64,000 nt of DNA from an uncultured Pelagibacteraceae bacterium (GCA_902589155.1 CACIRV010000002.1:62001-126000); one strand, 5' to 3'. Shown: positions 1 through 10,580, numbered from the stretch's first letter. Translations and numbers: made by a program. Notes: generated by a model not told the origin, from the letters alone.

Positions 1-644
1 TCTTCCATAGCTTTTTCAAGATCCTCATAACTCATTCCAAGTTGCTGAACATCGTTTCTTCCATCATCCCACAAACCGTCTGTTGGTGGAGTATTTATTA
101 TATCATCTGATATACCAAGATGTCTTCCGAGTTCCCAAACTTGTGTTTTAGTACAATCAGCTATTGGGGAAATATCAACTCCTCCATCACCGTATTTAGT
201 ATAAAAACCGACGCCAAAATCTTCAACTTTATTTCCTGTCCCTACAACTATTCCATTGTTAGCAGCAGCTACTTGATACAAAGTCGCCATTCTCAATCTT
301 GCTCTAGAATTTGCGTATCCATGTTCATTGTCAAATTTATTTAAAACTTGAGAAAAGGAAGTAAAAATTTTATCCATTTCTATTAAATGGTGTTCAACAT
401 TTTTGTATTTTTCTTTTAACCATTTAGCGTGAGATATGCTTAAGTCATGTTGAGATTTTATTTGCTTGATTGGCATCGTTAACACAATTGTTTTACGTCC
501 AGTATTTGCACATAATGTACTAACTACAGAAGAGTCGATTCCTCCAGAAATTCCAACAATTAAAGTCTTTGGTTTATAAGATTGAGAGTCACAATAATTA
601 TTGATCCAATCTGAGATAATTTTTGCTCTTTTTTTTACATCCAT
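1..644 (-). CDS. nadE: NAD+ synthetase NadE (3' end truncated by window edge)
   Basis: Reverse-strand translation from ATG at 644: MDVKKRAKIISDWINNYCDSQSYKPKTLIVGISGGIDSSV..., with SGGIDSS PP-loop and later GTGNKVEDFGVGFYTKYGDGGVDISPI; runs off the window at position 1. Confidence 0.9.
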   Translation of the reverse strand, partial: MDVKKRAKIISDWINNYCDSQSYKPKTLIVGISGGIDSSVVSTLCANTGRKTIVLTMPIKQIKSQHDLSISHAKWLKEKYKNVEHHLIEMDKIFTSFSQVLNKFDNEHGYANSRARLRMATLYQVAAANNGIVVGTGNKVEDFGVGFYTKYGDGGVDISPIADCTKTQVWELGRHLGISDDIINTPPTDGLWDDGRNDVQQLGMSYEDLEKAME

Positions 645-696
645 AACTAGTATCTACCTCTCTTTTAAGGTCTGCTCTTAATAATTTCAATAATTA

Positions 697-2079
697 TTAA
701 GACGCTGCTTTAATAATATTTTTTGAATATTTAGAATTTTTCTTTATTTCTTCAGAAATTAAGAAAGCTAGCTCTAAAGCTTGTGATGCGTTTAATCTAG
801 GATCACAATGAGTTCTATATCTATTGGATAAATCGCTATCAGATATTTTTTGAGCTCCGCCAGTACATTCTGTGACATCTTGGCCAGTCATTTCAACATG
901 TAAACCTCCTGCATAAGTGCCTTCGGCTTGATGGATGCCAAATACATTTTTTACTTCTTTTAAGACATTATCAAAAGGTCTTGTTTTCAATCCACTAGTT
1001 GCTTTTACGGTGTTGCCGTGCATTGGGTCACATGACCAAATTACATTTAATCCTTCTTTTTTAACTGCTTTAATTAATTTTGGTAAAAACTCTTCAGCTT
1101 TGTTTGCTCCAAATCTAGAAATTAAAGTAATTCTTCCAGCTTCATTATCAGGATTTAAAATATTACAAAGTTTTATTAGTTCCTCAGGCTTAAGAGATGG
1201 TCCACATTTTAACCCTATAGGATTTTTAATACCTCTACAAAATTCAACATGTGCTCCATCTGGTTGTCTTGTTCTATCTCCAATCCAAACAAAATGTGCA
1301 GATGTATCGTGATATTCCCCAGTTGTTGAGTCAACTCTTGTCATAGCCTCTTCAAAAGGAAGTAAAAGGGCTTCGTGTGATGTATAAAAATTAACTGTTC
1401 TTAATCTTCTATTATTTTCAGGAGTAATTCCACAAGCTTCCATAAAAGATAAAGCATCACTAATCTTATCTTCTATTTCTTTATATTTCCCTTTTGTTTT
1501 TTTGTTAATGAAACCTAAGTTCCACAAATGCACCTGTCTTAAATCTGCAAATCCTCCTTGTGAAAATGCTCTAATTAAATTTAGTGTAGATGCTGACTGA
1601 GCATAAGCTCTAAATAATCTTTTTGCATCTGGAATTCTTGCTTTTTCAGAAAATTCCATTCCATTAATATTATCACCTAAATAACTAGGTAGTTCTTTAC
1701 CATCTTTTTTTTCGACCGGAGAGCTTCTTGGTTTTGAAAATTGACCAGCAATTCTTCCGACTTTAATAACTGGCATTGATGCTGAATGAGTCAAAACTAG
1801 AGACATTTGAAGAATAGCTTTAAATGTATCTCTTATATTATCAGGATTAAACTCTTCGAAACTTTCAGCACAATCTCCTCCTTGTAATAAGAAAGCTTTA
1901 CCCTTAACAACTTCTGCTAAAGATTCTTTCAAAGATCTTGTTTCTCCGGCAAAAACTAATGGTGGATATTTTTTTACTTTACTTAATACTAAATCCAATT
2001 CTTTTTTATCCTGATATTCAGGTAAGTGTTTTGCAGGATATTTAGTCCAACTATTTAAATTCCATTTTTTCATATTCAA
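697..2079 (-). CDS. 3-deoxy-7-phosphoheptulonate synthase, class II (plant type)
   Basis: Class II DAHP synthase motifs LLQGGDCAESF, WIGDRTRQPDGAHVEFCRGIKNPIGLKCGPS. Confidence 0.93.
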   Translation of the reverse strand: MNMKKWNLNSWTKYPAKHLPEYQDKKELDLVLSKVKKYPPLVFAGETRSLKESLAEVVKGKAFLLQGGDCAESFEEFNPDNIRDTFKAILQMSLVLTHSASMPVIKVGRIAGQFSKPRSSPVEKKDGKELPSYLGDNINGMEFSEKARIPDAKRLFRAYAQSASTLNLIRAFSQGGFADLRQVHLWNLGFINKKTKGKYKEIEDKISDALSFMEACGITPENNRRLRTVNFYTSHEALLLPFEEAMTRVDSTTGEYHDTSAHFVWIGDRTRQPDGAHVEFCRGIKNPIGLKCGPSLKPEELIKLCNILNPDNEAGRITLISRFGANKAEEFLPKLIKAVKKEGLNVIWSCDPMHGNTVKATSGLKTRPFDNVLKEVKNVFGIHQAEGTYAGGLHVEMTGQDVTECTGGAQKISDSDLSNRYRTHCDPRLNASQALELAFLISEEIKKNSKYSKNIIKAAS

Positions 2080-2134
2080 CCTGAGATATATATAAGTTAT
2101 AAAAAAGACTTTTTAAAGACTTTTAAAAAAAAAA

Positions 2135-3952
2135 TTACTCTACAGTGACAGATTTAGCTAAATTTCTTGGTTTATCTATATCGCAACCTTTTAATAACGC
2201 AACATGATAAGCCAATAACTGAACGGGTATGGTGAGCAGTATGGGAGAAAGTAAGTTGTCTAAAGAAGGAACTCTAACACCAAATCTTATATTTTCATTA
2301 ATTAATTCTTTTTTATGATCTGTAATAAATAAAATCTTTCCTCCTCTTGCAATAACTTCTTGCATATTCGAAAGAGTTTTCTCAAAATATTTATCTTTTG
2401 GTGCTAATACGATTACTGGTAAACCTTCTTCAATTAAAGCTAAAGGCCCATGTTTCATTTCTCCAGCTGGATAACCTTCAGCATGTAAATAAGACAGTTC
2501 TTTCAATTTTAAAGCTCCTTCAAGTGCAATAGGAAAAGATAGCCCTCTTCCTAAAAACATTGAGCCTTTTGCGCCAAGGAATTCTTTAGCCATTGCTTGA
2601 ATGCTATTTTCTACTTTCAAACTTTTCTTGATTGCTTCTGGAAGAGTTTTTAAGTTTTTTATATTAGTTTGATATGATGAGTTGCTTATATCTTTTCTAA
2701 TTTGAGCTAATTTTAAACATAAAATATAAAGAACTAGCATTTGACCTAAAAAAGCTTTTGTTGAAGCCACACCAATCTCTGGACCCGCATGAATAGGAAG
2801 AACCCAGTCAGAACTTCTTGCTATTGTACTTTCTACAGAGTTCACAATTGAGCAAGTTTTTACCTTATTTTTTTTACATATATCTAATGCTGCTGCTGTA
2901 TCAGCAGTTTCACCAGATTGAGAGACAAAAATGTATAAGTTGTTAGAGTTAAATTTTAATTTTCTATATCTAAACTCTGAAGCTATATCAATTTCAACAT
3001 CGATAGTCGTAAGTTCTTCAAACCAGTATCTTGCAACAAGGCATGAATGGTAAGCTGTCCCGCAACCTATTAAAATAATCTTATTAATTTTTTTTGGTTT
3101 AATTGGAAAGTTATAAATGTTGATATCTTTTTTTAAACTGTCAATATATTCATTTATACAATTTTTCGCTGTAATAGGTTGTTCAAATATTTCTTTTGAC
3201 ATAAAGTTTTTATAGTCGCCTTTATGACTAGTATTTTTATCATCAGATAAAACATATACTTTTTTATTAATTTTTTTTTTCTTTACATCATAGAATTCAA
3301 CATTGTCTTTAGATAAAACACACAAATCACCATCGTCTAAATAAGAAATTTTATTAGTCATTGATTTAAGGGCGTAAGAGTCTGAGCCAAGATAATTTTC
3401 GTTATTTGAATAACCTACAGCCAACGGACTTCCTCTTCGCGCTCCTATAATAATATTCTTATAATTCTTAAATATAATGCCTAAAGCAAAACTGCCTTTT
3501 AATTGTTTCAGTGTATTAAAAACTGATTCTAAAGGTTTGTTGTTTTTTAGGGCTTCTGTAATTAATAATGTTATAACCTCTGTATCTGTCTGAGATTTAA
3601 ACTTTAAGCCTTTTGACTCTAATTTTTTTTTTAATTCATCGGAGTTTTCAATAATTCCATTATGAACTACTGATACAATTTCTGACGAATGAGGATGGGC
3701 GTTTAAAATATTTGGTACGCCATGAGTAGCCCATCTCACATGTCCTATACCAAGATGTCCATTAGACGGAGATTTAAATAAAATTTTTTCTAACTCCTCT
3801 ACTCTACCTGAACATTTCTTTTCGCTTATTTCATCCTTATCTAATGTGGCTAGACCAGCAGAGTCATACCCTCTATACTCTAGTTTTTTTAATGAATTTA
3901 TAATATTCATTGAAACCGGTTTATTGCTAGCTATTCCTATAATTCCACACAT
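2135..3952 (-). CDS. glmS: Glutamine-fructose-6-phosphate aminotransferase GlmS
   Basis: N-terminal MCGIIGIAS Ntn glutaminase, two SIS domains, C-terminal DKPRNLAKSVTVE. Confidence 0.95.
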   Translation of the reverse strand: MCGIIGIASNKPVSMNIINSLKKLEYRGYDSAGLATLDKDEISEKKCSGRVEELEKILFKSPSNGHLGIGHVRWATHGVPNILNAHPHSSEIVSVVHNGIIENSDELKKKLESKGLKFKSQTDTEVITLLITEALKNNKPLESVFNTLKQLKGSFALGIIFKNYKNIIIGARRGSPLAVGYSNNENYLGSDSYALKSMTNKISYLDDGDLCVLSKDNVEFYDVKKKKINKKVYVLSDDKNTSHKGDYKNFMSKEIFEQPITAKNCINEYIDSLKKDINIYNFPIKPKKINKIILIGCGTAYHSCLVARYWFEELTTIDVEIDIASEFRYRKLKFNSNNLYIFVSQSGETADTAAALDICKKNKVKTCSIVNSVESTIARSSDWVLPIHAGPEIGVASTKAFLGQMLVLYILCLKLAQIRKDISNSSYQTNIKNLKTLPEAIKKSLKVENSIQAMAKEFLGAKGSMFLGRGLSFPIALEGALKLKELSYLHAEGYPAGEMKHGPLALIEEGLPVIVLAPKDKYFEKTLSNMQEVIARGGKILFITDHKKELINENIRFGVRVPSLDNLLSPILLTIPVQLLAYHVALLKGCDIDKPRNLAKSVTVE

Positions 3953-4599
3953 TACTTTTTCTTTTTTCTTTTATAATTTTTAACTTCAATTTGAGGTGGT
4001 CTTGTGATCGCTAATGAGTTTTTTTTAACATTTCTAGTAATCACTGAACCTGCACCAACTGTAGAATTCTTTTCTATTTTAACAGGAGCTACAAGAGCTG
4101 AATTAGAGCCTATAAAAACATTGTCAGATATCTTAGTTTTAAATTTTTTAACACCATCATAGTTACAGGTTATTGTGCCTGCTCCAATATTAGAATTTTT
4201 TCCTATTGTGGTATCGCCAATATAGGAAAGATGATTAACTTTTGAATTGTTACTGATGCTTGTTTTTTTTGTTTCAACAAAATTTCCAATTTTAGTATTC
4301 GATTTTAGAACAGTGCCTGGTCTCAATCTAGCATAAGGACCAACAACTACATTATTTTCAATTTTAGTTCCTTCGATGTGAGTAAAAGATTTTATATAAG
4401 TATTGTTTCCAATTTTTACTTTTGCTCCAATTACAACATAAGGTTCCACAGTGACATTTTTTCCAAAAGTAGTGTCGCTAGATAAAAAAATAGTTTCTGG
4501 AGCAATTAAATTAACTCCTTTTGAAAGAGCTTTATTTCTTAGCTTTTCTTGTGTAAGTCTATAAGCGTTAGCTTTTTTTAATTTATTATTTGTATTCAT
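3952..4599 (-). CDS. GlmU-like N-acetyltransferase (left-handed beta-helix) domain protein; no uridyltransferase domain
   Basis: [50 protein letters not shown] match the GlmU C-terminal half; only 215 aa. Confidence 0.85.
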   Translation of the reverse strand: MNTNNKLKKANAYRLTQEKLRNKALSKGVNLIAPETIFLSSDTTFGKNVTVEPYVVIGAKVKIGNNTYIKSFTHIEGTKIENNVVVGPYARLRPGTVLKSNTKIGNFVETKKTSISNNSKVNHLSYIGDTTIGKNSNIGAGTITCNYDGVKKFKTKISDNVFIGSNSALVAPVKIEKNSTVGAGSVITRNVKKNSLAITRPPQIEVKNYKRKKKK

Positions 4600-4669
4600 A
4601 AAAATTTCTCTTTACATTAATAATGCTTTTGAAATAAGTCACAAAATATTTCTTTTTAATACTTTAAAA

Positions 4670-5332
4670 ATGACTCAAATTTACACAATTCTTTTTGATT
4701 TAGATGGTACCTTAGTTGATACCGCGCCTGATTTAATGGATGCTCATAACCATGTGATGAAGAAATTTGGTCATAAAGAGAAAAAATTATCCGACATTAA
4801 ATCTTTAGCAGGTAAAGGTGCTTGGGTAATGATGCAAAGATCATTTAGGCAGGAAATAAAAGATGAAAAGATGAAAAAAGAAATGACGAAAGAATTTGTA
4901 GATTTTTACTCTAAAAATATTGATAAAGGAAGCAAGCCAATAAATGGTGTAATGGAATTTTTAAAATGGGCCAAAGCTAAAAATATTTCTATGGCTGTTT
5001 GTACTAATAAACAAGAACATCTAGCAGTTGATTTATTAAAAAAATTAAATATGTACGAATATTTTGAATATGTTGCAGGATCAGATACTTTTTCTTTTAA
5101 TAAACCAGATCCTAGACATTTAACAGATGTCGTGGAAATTGTTCAAGGTAATATAAAAAAAACAATAATGGTTGGAGATAGTGAGGTTGATGGAATATCG
5201 GCAGAAAATGCAAAAATTCCTTTCGTGTTAGTAAAAGATGGTTACACAGAAAAATCAACTAAAGAAATTAAGCACAACGAGTTAATCGAAGATTTTAAAA
5301 ATTTTGATAAAATTATTGAAAAATATTTATGA
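4670..5332 (+). CDS. gph: Phosphoglycolate phosphatase-like HAD hydrolase
   Basis: FDLDGTLVDTAPDL, VCTNKQ, KPDP, MVGDSEVDGISAENA HAD motifs. Confidence 0.85.
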   Translation: MTQIYTILFDLDGTLVDTAPDLMDAHNHVMKKFGHKEKKLSDIKSLAGKGAWVMMQRSFRQEIKDEKMKKEMTKEFVDFYSKNIDKGSKPINGVMEFLKWAKAKNISMAVCTNKQEHLAVDLLKKLNMYEYFEYVAGSDTFSFNKPDPRHLTDVVEIVQGNIKKTIMVGDSEVDGISAENAKIPFVLVKDGYTEKSTKEIKHNELIEDFKNFDKIIEKYL

Positions 5333-5928
5333 TTAATTTTGCATTATTTTCTGCTTTGGCTGCTTTCTATTTTACGATGTTTGTTACACCTGGGCCGAAT
5401 AACGCTATGTTAACAGCCTCAGGAATGAAATTTGGATTTATAAGAACTCTACCACATTTAATTGGAATTCCTTTAGGTCATATATTTCAAATAGGCTTAG
5501 TATGTTTTGGTTTAGGAAATCTTTTTTTAATTTATCCTCAGATACAATCTTATATGAAAATTCTATGTTTTTTATATTTGTTTTATTTAGGTTGGAAGAT
5601 GATAGGTTCTTTTAGTCTTATAAAAAAAGAATCTGGAAGACCTTTGATGCTATATGAAGCATCGCTTTTTCAATTTATAAATCCTAAAGCATGGTCTATT
5701 GCAATTGCTGTGGCATCAGGATTTTTTCCAACTGAAGAAAATATTTTTATTGGTATAGCTTTCGTAACAATAACAGCTGCAATTATATGTTTTCCTTCTA
5801 TATGTTTATGGGCTCTTTTTGGTAGTGGATTAAGAACATTTGTTAATAATGAAAAAACAAAAAAAATAACAGAATATTTTCTTGCAATCTTGTTAGTTTT
5901 AACAGGATTATTTATCTTAATTAAATAA
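5329..5928 (+). CDS. LysE/RhtB family amino-acid exporter
   Basis: TPGPNNAMLTASG motif and multiple hydrophobic helices. Confidence 0.85.
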   Translation: MINFALFSALAAFYFTMFVTPGPNNAMLTASGMKFGFIRTLPHLIGIPLGHIFQIGLVCFGLGNLFLIYPQIQSYMKILCFLYLFYLGWKMIGSFSLIKKESGRPLMLYEASLFQFINPKAWSIAIAVASGFFPTEENIFIGIAFVTITAAIICFPSICLWALFGSGLRTFVNNEKTKKITEYFLAILLVLTGLFILIK

Positions 5929-5969
5929 TCTTTGATTTTTATAATCCCCTCGAATATAAGTCTGGTGCA

Positions 5970-6866
5970 ATGCATTTCACAAAAAAAAGCGCATTAGAAA
6001 AAAGATCAGATTTTGTAAAAAAATTACAATCTAAAAAATTATTAAGATTTCCTGGAGCATATAATCCCTTATGTGCAAAATTAATCTCTGAGATAGGTTT
6101 TGATGGGGTTTATATTTCAGGTGGTGTGATGTCTAATGATTTGGGTTTACCTGACATTGGGCTTACAACGCTAGATCAAGTAAGTTATAGGGCAAATCAA
6201 ATAACTAGAGTAACTGATTTACCTACAATAGTTGATGCTGATACTGGATTTGGTGATTGTAAAAGAACAATCTCTACATTTGAAAATAAAGGATTAACAG
6301 GCTGTCATATAGAAGATCAAATAGATGAAAAAAGATGCGGCCATCTAGACAATAAAGAATTAATTACAAAAGAAGAAATGATTAAGAAAATTAAAAAATC
6401 TGTTGAGTCAAGAAAAGATAAAAATTTTTTAATTATTGTAAGAACGGATGCAAATACAGTTGAAGGGATCGATAAAACATTAGATAGAATTAAAGCTTAC
6501 GAAGATGCTGGAGCAGACATGATTTTTCCAGAAGCAATGAAAGATGAAAAAGAATTTGAAAAAGTAAGAAAGATTTCAAAAGGATATTTGTTAGCCAATA
6601 TGACTGAATTTGGAAAATCAAAGCTTTTAAACAAAAGTGAGCTAGAAAATTTAGGATACAATTTAGTAATTTACCCAGTAACAACACAAAGACTGGCAAT
6701 GCAAAATGTTGAGGTGGGACTAAAATCAATATTTAAAGATGGAGACCAAAACAATATTATTGATAAAATGCAAACTAGAAAAAGGTTGTACGAATTAGTA
6801 GAATATGAGAAATACAATACCCCAGGGAAAAAAATTACAGATTTTTCAACCGAAGGACATGAGTAA
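5970..6866 (+). CDS. prpB: Methylisocitrate lyase / isocitrate lyase superfamily
   Basis: DADTGFGDCKRTISTFENKGLTGCHIEDQIDEKRCGHLDNKELI. Confidence 0.85.
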   Translation: MHFTKKSALEKRSDFVKKLQSKKLLRFPGAYNPLCAKLISEIGFDGVYISGGVMSNDLGLPDIGLTTLDQVSYRANQITRVTDLPTIVDADTGFGDCKRTISTFENKGLTGCHIEDQIDEKRCGHLDNKELITKEEMIKKIKKSVESRKDKNFLIIVRTDANTVEGIDKTLDRIKAYEDAGADMIFPEAMKDEKEFEKVRKISKGYLLANMTEFGKSKLLNKSELENLGYNLVIYPVTTQRLAMQNVEVGLKSIFKDGDQNNIIDKMQTRKRLYELVEYEKYNTPGKKITDFSTEGHE

Positions 6867-7990
6867 TGAATGAGGAAATTAAAAAAGGTTTATTAGGTAT
6901 CGTTGTTGATGAAACAACAGTCTCGCATGTTGTTCCTGAACTAAGTACTCTTACTTACCGAGGATACACAGTGCAAGAATTATGTGACAAATGTGATTTT
7001 GAAGAAGTTGCCTACCTTGTCTTAAATGGAGATCTTCCAAATAAAAAACAATTAAAAAAATTTATTAAGGACGAAAGATCTGAAAGAAAACTTTCAAAAC
7101 AAATTTTAACAAATATTCAAAAAATGCCGAAAAATGCTCATCCTATGGATGTAATCAGAACTTGTGTAAGTTTAATGGCTTTAGAAGACAAAGATACCAG
7201 AGATAATTCTCCAAAGGCAAATATGAGAAAAGCAATGAAAATCTTTTCCAAGACTCCTACAGCTGTAGCTGCTTATTTTAGATATAGAAAAGGTAAAAAA
7301 ATAATTTCTCCTAGTAAAAATTTATCTTTTTCAGAAAACTTTTTCAAAATGATGTTTAATAAGGTGCCAGATAAAGAAATAGTAAGAGCTTTTGATATTT
7401 CCTTAATCCTATATGCTGAGCATAGTTTTAATGTTTCAACTTTTACAGCTAGAACAATTACAAGTAGTTTATCTGATTTACATGGAGCTATTACGGGAGC
7501 AATTGCTTCTTTAAAAGGACCTTTGCACGGCGGAGCTAATGAAGCTGTTATGCACATGATGAAAGAAATTGGAAAACCAGAAAAAGCTAAAGCTTGGATT
7601 GAAAATGCACTGACAAATAAAAAAGTTGTAATGGGTTTTGGTCACAGAGTTTATAGAACTGGTGACTCTAGAGTTCCAACAATGAAACATTACATGTTTA
7701 AAGTTGCAAAACTTTTAAAAAAAGAAAAGTACACTAAAATGTATGAAATTTTAGAGAGAGTAATGTTAGAAAAAAAAAATATACACCCTAACGTAGATTT
7801 TCCTTGCGGACCCACATATTATATGATGGGAATTGATATAGATTTTTATACTCCGATATTTGTGATGTCTCGAATTACTGGCTGGTCAGCTCATATTATG
7901 GAACAGCACACTTCAAATAAATTAATTAGACCTTTGTCTAAATATAAAGGTGAAGAAGTTAGAAAAGTAATGTTGTTGAATCAAAGATAA
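6866..7990 (+). CDS. prpC: 2-methylcitrate synthase / citrate synthase family
   Basis: LYAEHSFNVSTFTAR, GPLHGGANEAVM, GFGHRVYRTGDSR, overlapping prpB stop. Confidence 0.87.
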   Translation: MNEEIKKGLLGIVVDETTVSHVVPELSTLTYRGYTVQELCDKCDFEEVAYLVLNGDLPNKKQLKKFIKDERSERKLSKQILTNIQKMPKNAHPMDVIRTCVSLMALEDKDTRDNSPKANMRKAMKIFSKTPTAVAAYFRYRKGKKIISPSKNLSFSENFFKMMFNKVPDKEIVRAFDISLILYAEHSFNVSTFTARTITSSLSDLHGAITGAIASLKGPLHGGANEAVMHMMKEIGKPEKAKAWIENALTNKKVVMGFGHRVYRTGDSRVPTMKHYMFKVAKLLKKEKYTKMYEILERVMLEKKNIHPNVDFPCGPTYYMMGIDIDFYTPIFVMSRITGWSAHIMEQHTSNKLIRPLSKYKGEEVRKVMLLNQR

Positions 7991-9166
7991 ATGATCGATC
8001 AAATATTTCCGGAAACTTTAAAAATTTTATCTGATTTAATAAAATTTAAAACTGTATCAGGTACTTCAAATCTTGAATTAATTAAGTATTGTGAAAAAAA
8101 ATTAGATGAAGTTGGCGCTACATCTTCTAAAACTTTTAATGAGTCAAACTCACAAGCCAATTTATTTTCAACAATCAACGGAAAAGATAATTTAAATGGT
8201 AAAGGAATAATTCTATCAGGTCATACTGATGTGGTTCCTGCTGTTAGTGATGAATGGACTTCTGATCCTTATATAGCAAGAGAAAAAGACAATAAAGTTT
8301 ACGGTCGTGGAGCATGTGATATGAAAGGATTTATTGCCTGTACTTTAGCAGTTGCACCTTTATTTGCCTCTAAAAAATTAAAAGCACCAATACATTTTTC
8401 TTACACTTTTGATGAAGAGACTGGTTGTTTGGGAGCACCATTCGTTTTAGCTGACTTAAAAAAGAGAAATATTAATTTTTCTGCTTGTATAATTGGTGAG
8501 CCAACAAGTATGAAAGCTATAACTGCTCACAAGGGATACAATGAATACATAACTCATTTTATTGGATTGTCTGGACATGCTTCAAATCCTGGAAATGGGG
8601 TTAGTGCTATTGAATATGCTATTCGATACAGTAACAAACTTATGGAATTGAGGGATGAATTAAAAAAAAGAAACTCAAAACAAACATCATTTTCTCCTTC
8701 TTATTCAACTCTACAAATAGGAAAAATTTCTGGAGGAATAGGAGCAAATATAATTCCAGATCAATGTTCTCTTGAATGGGAAGTGAGACCTATCAATAAA
8801 AATGACGGGGATTTTGTTAGTAAGAATATTGATACTTTTGCCAAAGATATTTTATTACCAGAAATGAAAAAAAATAATCCAAAAGGAAATATCAAAAAGG
8901 AGATAATTGGTGAGGTAGTTGGTTTTAATAAAGAAGAAATATCAGAAGCTGCAAATCTTGTTTGCAATCTTACTGGGGATAATGCAAAAGAAACAATGTC
9001 ATTTGGTACTGAAGCAGGTCTATTTCAAAATTCTGGAATAAGCACTGTCATTTGCGGACCAGGATCTATTGAACAAGCTCACACAGTTGACGAATATATC
9101 ACATATGATCAATTAAAAAGATGTCTTAAAATGTTAATCTCGCTTCAAGAAAAAATGATTAATTAG
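7991..9166 (+). CDS. argE: Acetylornithine deacetylase (M20 family)
   Basis: SGHTDVVP, YGRGACDMKGFIA, DEETGCLGAP, GTEAGLFQNSGI. Confidence 0.85.
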   Translation: MIDQIFPETLKILSDLIKFKTVSGTSNLELIKYCEKKLDEVGATSSKTFNESNSQANLFSTINGKDNLNGKGIILSGHTDVVPAVSDEWTSDPYIAREKDNKVYGRGACDMKGFIACTLAVAPLFASKKLKAPIHFSYTFDEETGCLGAPFVLADLKKRNINFSACIIGEPTSMKAITAHKGYNEYITHFIGLSGHASNPGNGVSAIEYAIRYSNKLMELRDELKKRNSKQTSFSPSYSTLQIGKISGGIGANIIPDQCSLEWEVRPINKNDGDFVSKNIDTFAKDILLPEMKKNNPKGNIKKEIIGEVVGFNKEEISEAANLVCNLTGDNAKETMSFGTEAGLFQNSGISTVICGPGSIEQAHTVDEYITYDQLKRCLKMLISLQEKMIN

Positions 9167-9189
9167 GTTTAACGTTTTAAAGTATTGAT

Positions 9190-9930
9190 ATGAGATTATT
9201 CCTTATTACATTTTTATTTTTTAAATTCTTTTCGCCTGTCTACGCTAATACAATCTATTATCTGACTAAAATACCAAATCTAAAAGTATACGATCTTACA
9301 GCTATTAATGGTATTAAGTATCTTGCAGCTGAAAAATCTTTTAAAGTTGGAATAGTTAAAAATAATGTCCAGTGTAATAAACCTAATGAAAATGATATTG
9401 AAAATAAATTTAAGGTAATAAAAGATAATTTGGATAGATATGAAAAAGATTTTTTAGAAAAGATAAATCTTAGATACGTTGTTCTTTGTGAAAACCTTAA
9501 AGTATCAGATATTAAAACTGCAGGTGTGCCAAATCATAAAGTTAAAACACTTATTATTGATATCAAATCTGATCCAAGATATTTTGAAAGATCAATTCAT
9601 CACGAGCTCTTTCATATGGTTGATGGTAGTTATGATAATTTATTTTCATATGATAAATGGAAAAAATTTAATATTGCAGACTTTCAATACGCTGAATGTT
9701 CAACTTGTTCAAATAGATCAGATTTATCTTTAATTCAAGACTCTAATGGATTTATCACTGAATACTCAATGTCAACAGCCTCTGAAGATATGGCAGAAGT
9801 ATTCTCATTTATGATGACCGATATTGATAATCTATCAATAATTTCTCAAGAAGATTCTATATTAAATAAAAAAATTAATTTTATGATAAGTGAAATTCGA
9901 AAAATAGATAATAGCTTTAAATTTAGATAA
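9190..9930 (+). CDS. Secreted putative zincin-type metallopeptidase, uncharacterised
   Basis: N-terminal signal sequence (MRLFLITFLFFKFFSPVYA) and HExxH motif in SIHHELFHMVDGSYDN. Confidence 0.6.
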   Translation: MRLFLITFLFFKFFSPVYANTIYYLTKIPNLKVYDLTAINGIKYLAAEKSFKVGIVKNNVQCNKPNENDIENKFKVIKDNLDRYEKDFLEKINLRYVVLCENLKVSDIKTAGVPNHKVKTLIIDIKSDPRYFERSIHHELFHMVDGSYDNLFSYDKWKKFNIADFQYAECSTCSNRSDLSLIQDSNGFITEYSMSTASEDMAEVFSFMMTDIDNLSIISQEDSILNKKINFMISEIRKIDNSFKFR

Positions 9931-10578
9931 ATGATTGAAAAAGTAAAACAGACTACTTCAGAAAAATTATTATTAGTTTTATTTATAATTTTAGGAATTT
10001 TAGCTATTTATATATTTATAATACTGCCACAAAAATGTTTGTTTATTAAAGACTATGACCCTAATAAGATTTCTTTTAAAAATCATGAAAATATCGTTGT
10101 TTTAAATGTAGATTGTGGAAATATAATAATTAAACTTTATCCAGAAATTTCACCAAAGTCAGTTGAAAGATTTAAAATGTTAATAGAGTTGAGAAAATAT
10201 GATGATGTTGCTTTTCATCGTGTTATAAAAAATGTTTTAGTCCAATCTGGTGACTTAGAATTTGGAAAAAAAGATAGCTTTAACTATCTTTATATAGGAT
10301 CAGGAAAATCAGGATTTGGAACTATCAAATCTGAGTTAAATAATCAGGTTGAATTTAAAATAGGAACTGTTGGCATGGCCAGAACAAATAGATTAAATTC
10401 GGAAGATAGTCAGTTTTTTATTTTACTTGAGGATGCCCCGTTATTTAAAGGAGAGTATACACCTATAGGGGAAGTTATTTATGGTTTAGAAATTTTGAAC
10501 ACTATATCTGGTGACCATAGAAGAGAGTATGTCCTGAGACCTGATTTTATAAATTCTTTTAAACTACTTCAAAATTAA
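9931..10578 (+). CDS. Cyclophilin-type peptidyl-prolyl cis-trans isomerase with N-terminal membrane anchor
   Basis: FHRVIKNVLVQSGD, GTVGMARTNRLNSEDSQFFILLEDAPLF; TM helix at residues ~12-35. Confidence 0.85.
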   Translation: MIEKVKQTTSEKLLLVLFIILGILAIYIFIILPQKCLFIKDYDPNKISFKNHENIVVLNVDCGNIIIKLYPEISPKSVERFKMLIELRKYDDVAFHRVIKNVLVQSGDLEFGKKDSFNYLYIGSGKSGFGTIKSELNNQVEFKIGTVGMARTNRLNSEDSQFFILLEDAPLFKGEYTPIGEVIYGLEILNTISGDHRREYVLRPDFINSFKLLQN

Positions 10579-10580
10579 AT

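Noticed and set aside
120-344. 74-aa + strand ORF
   Set aside because: Antisense to nadE, whose - strand translation is clearly conserved
935-1312. 125-aa + strand ORF
   Set aside because: Antisense to the class II DAHP synthase gene; no recognisable family
2090-2134. AAAGACTTTTT direct repeats between glmS and DAHP synthase genes
   Set aside because: Short, low-complexity AT-rich repeat without a stable stem
9479-9733. 84-aa + strand ORF
   Set aside because: Alternate frame inside the HExxH protein gene, no domain
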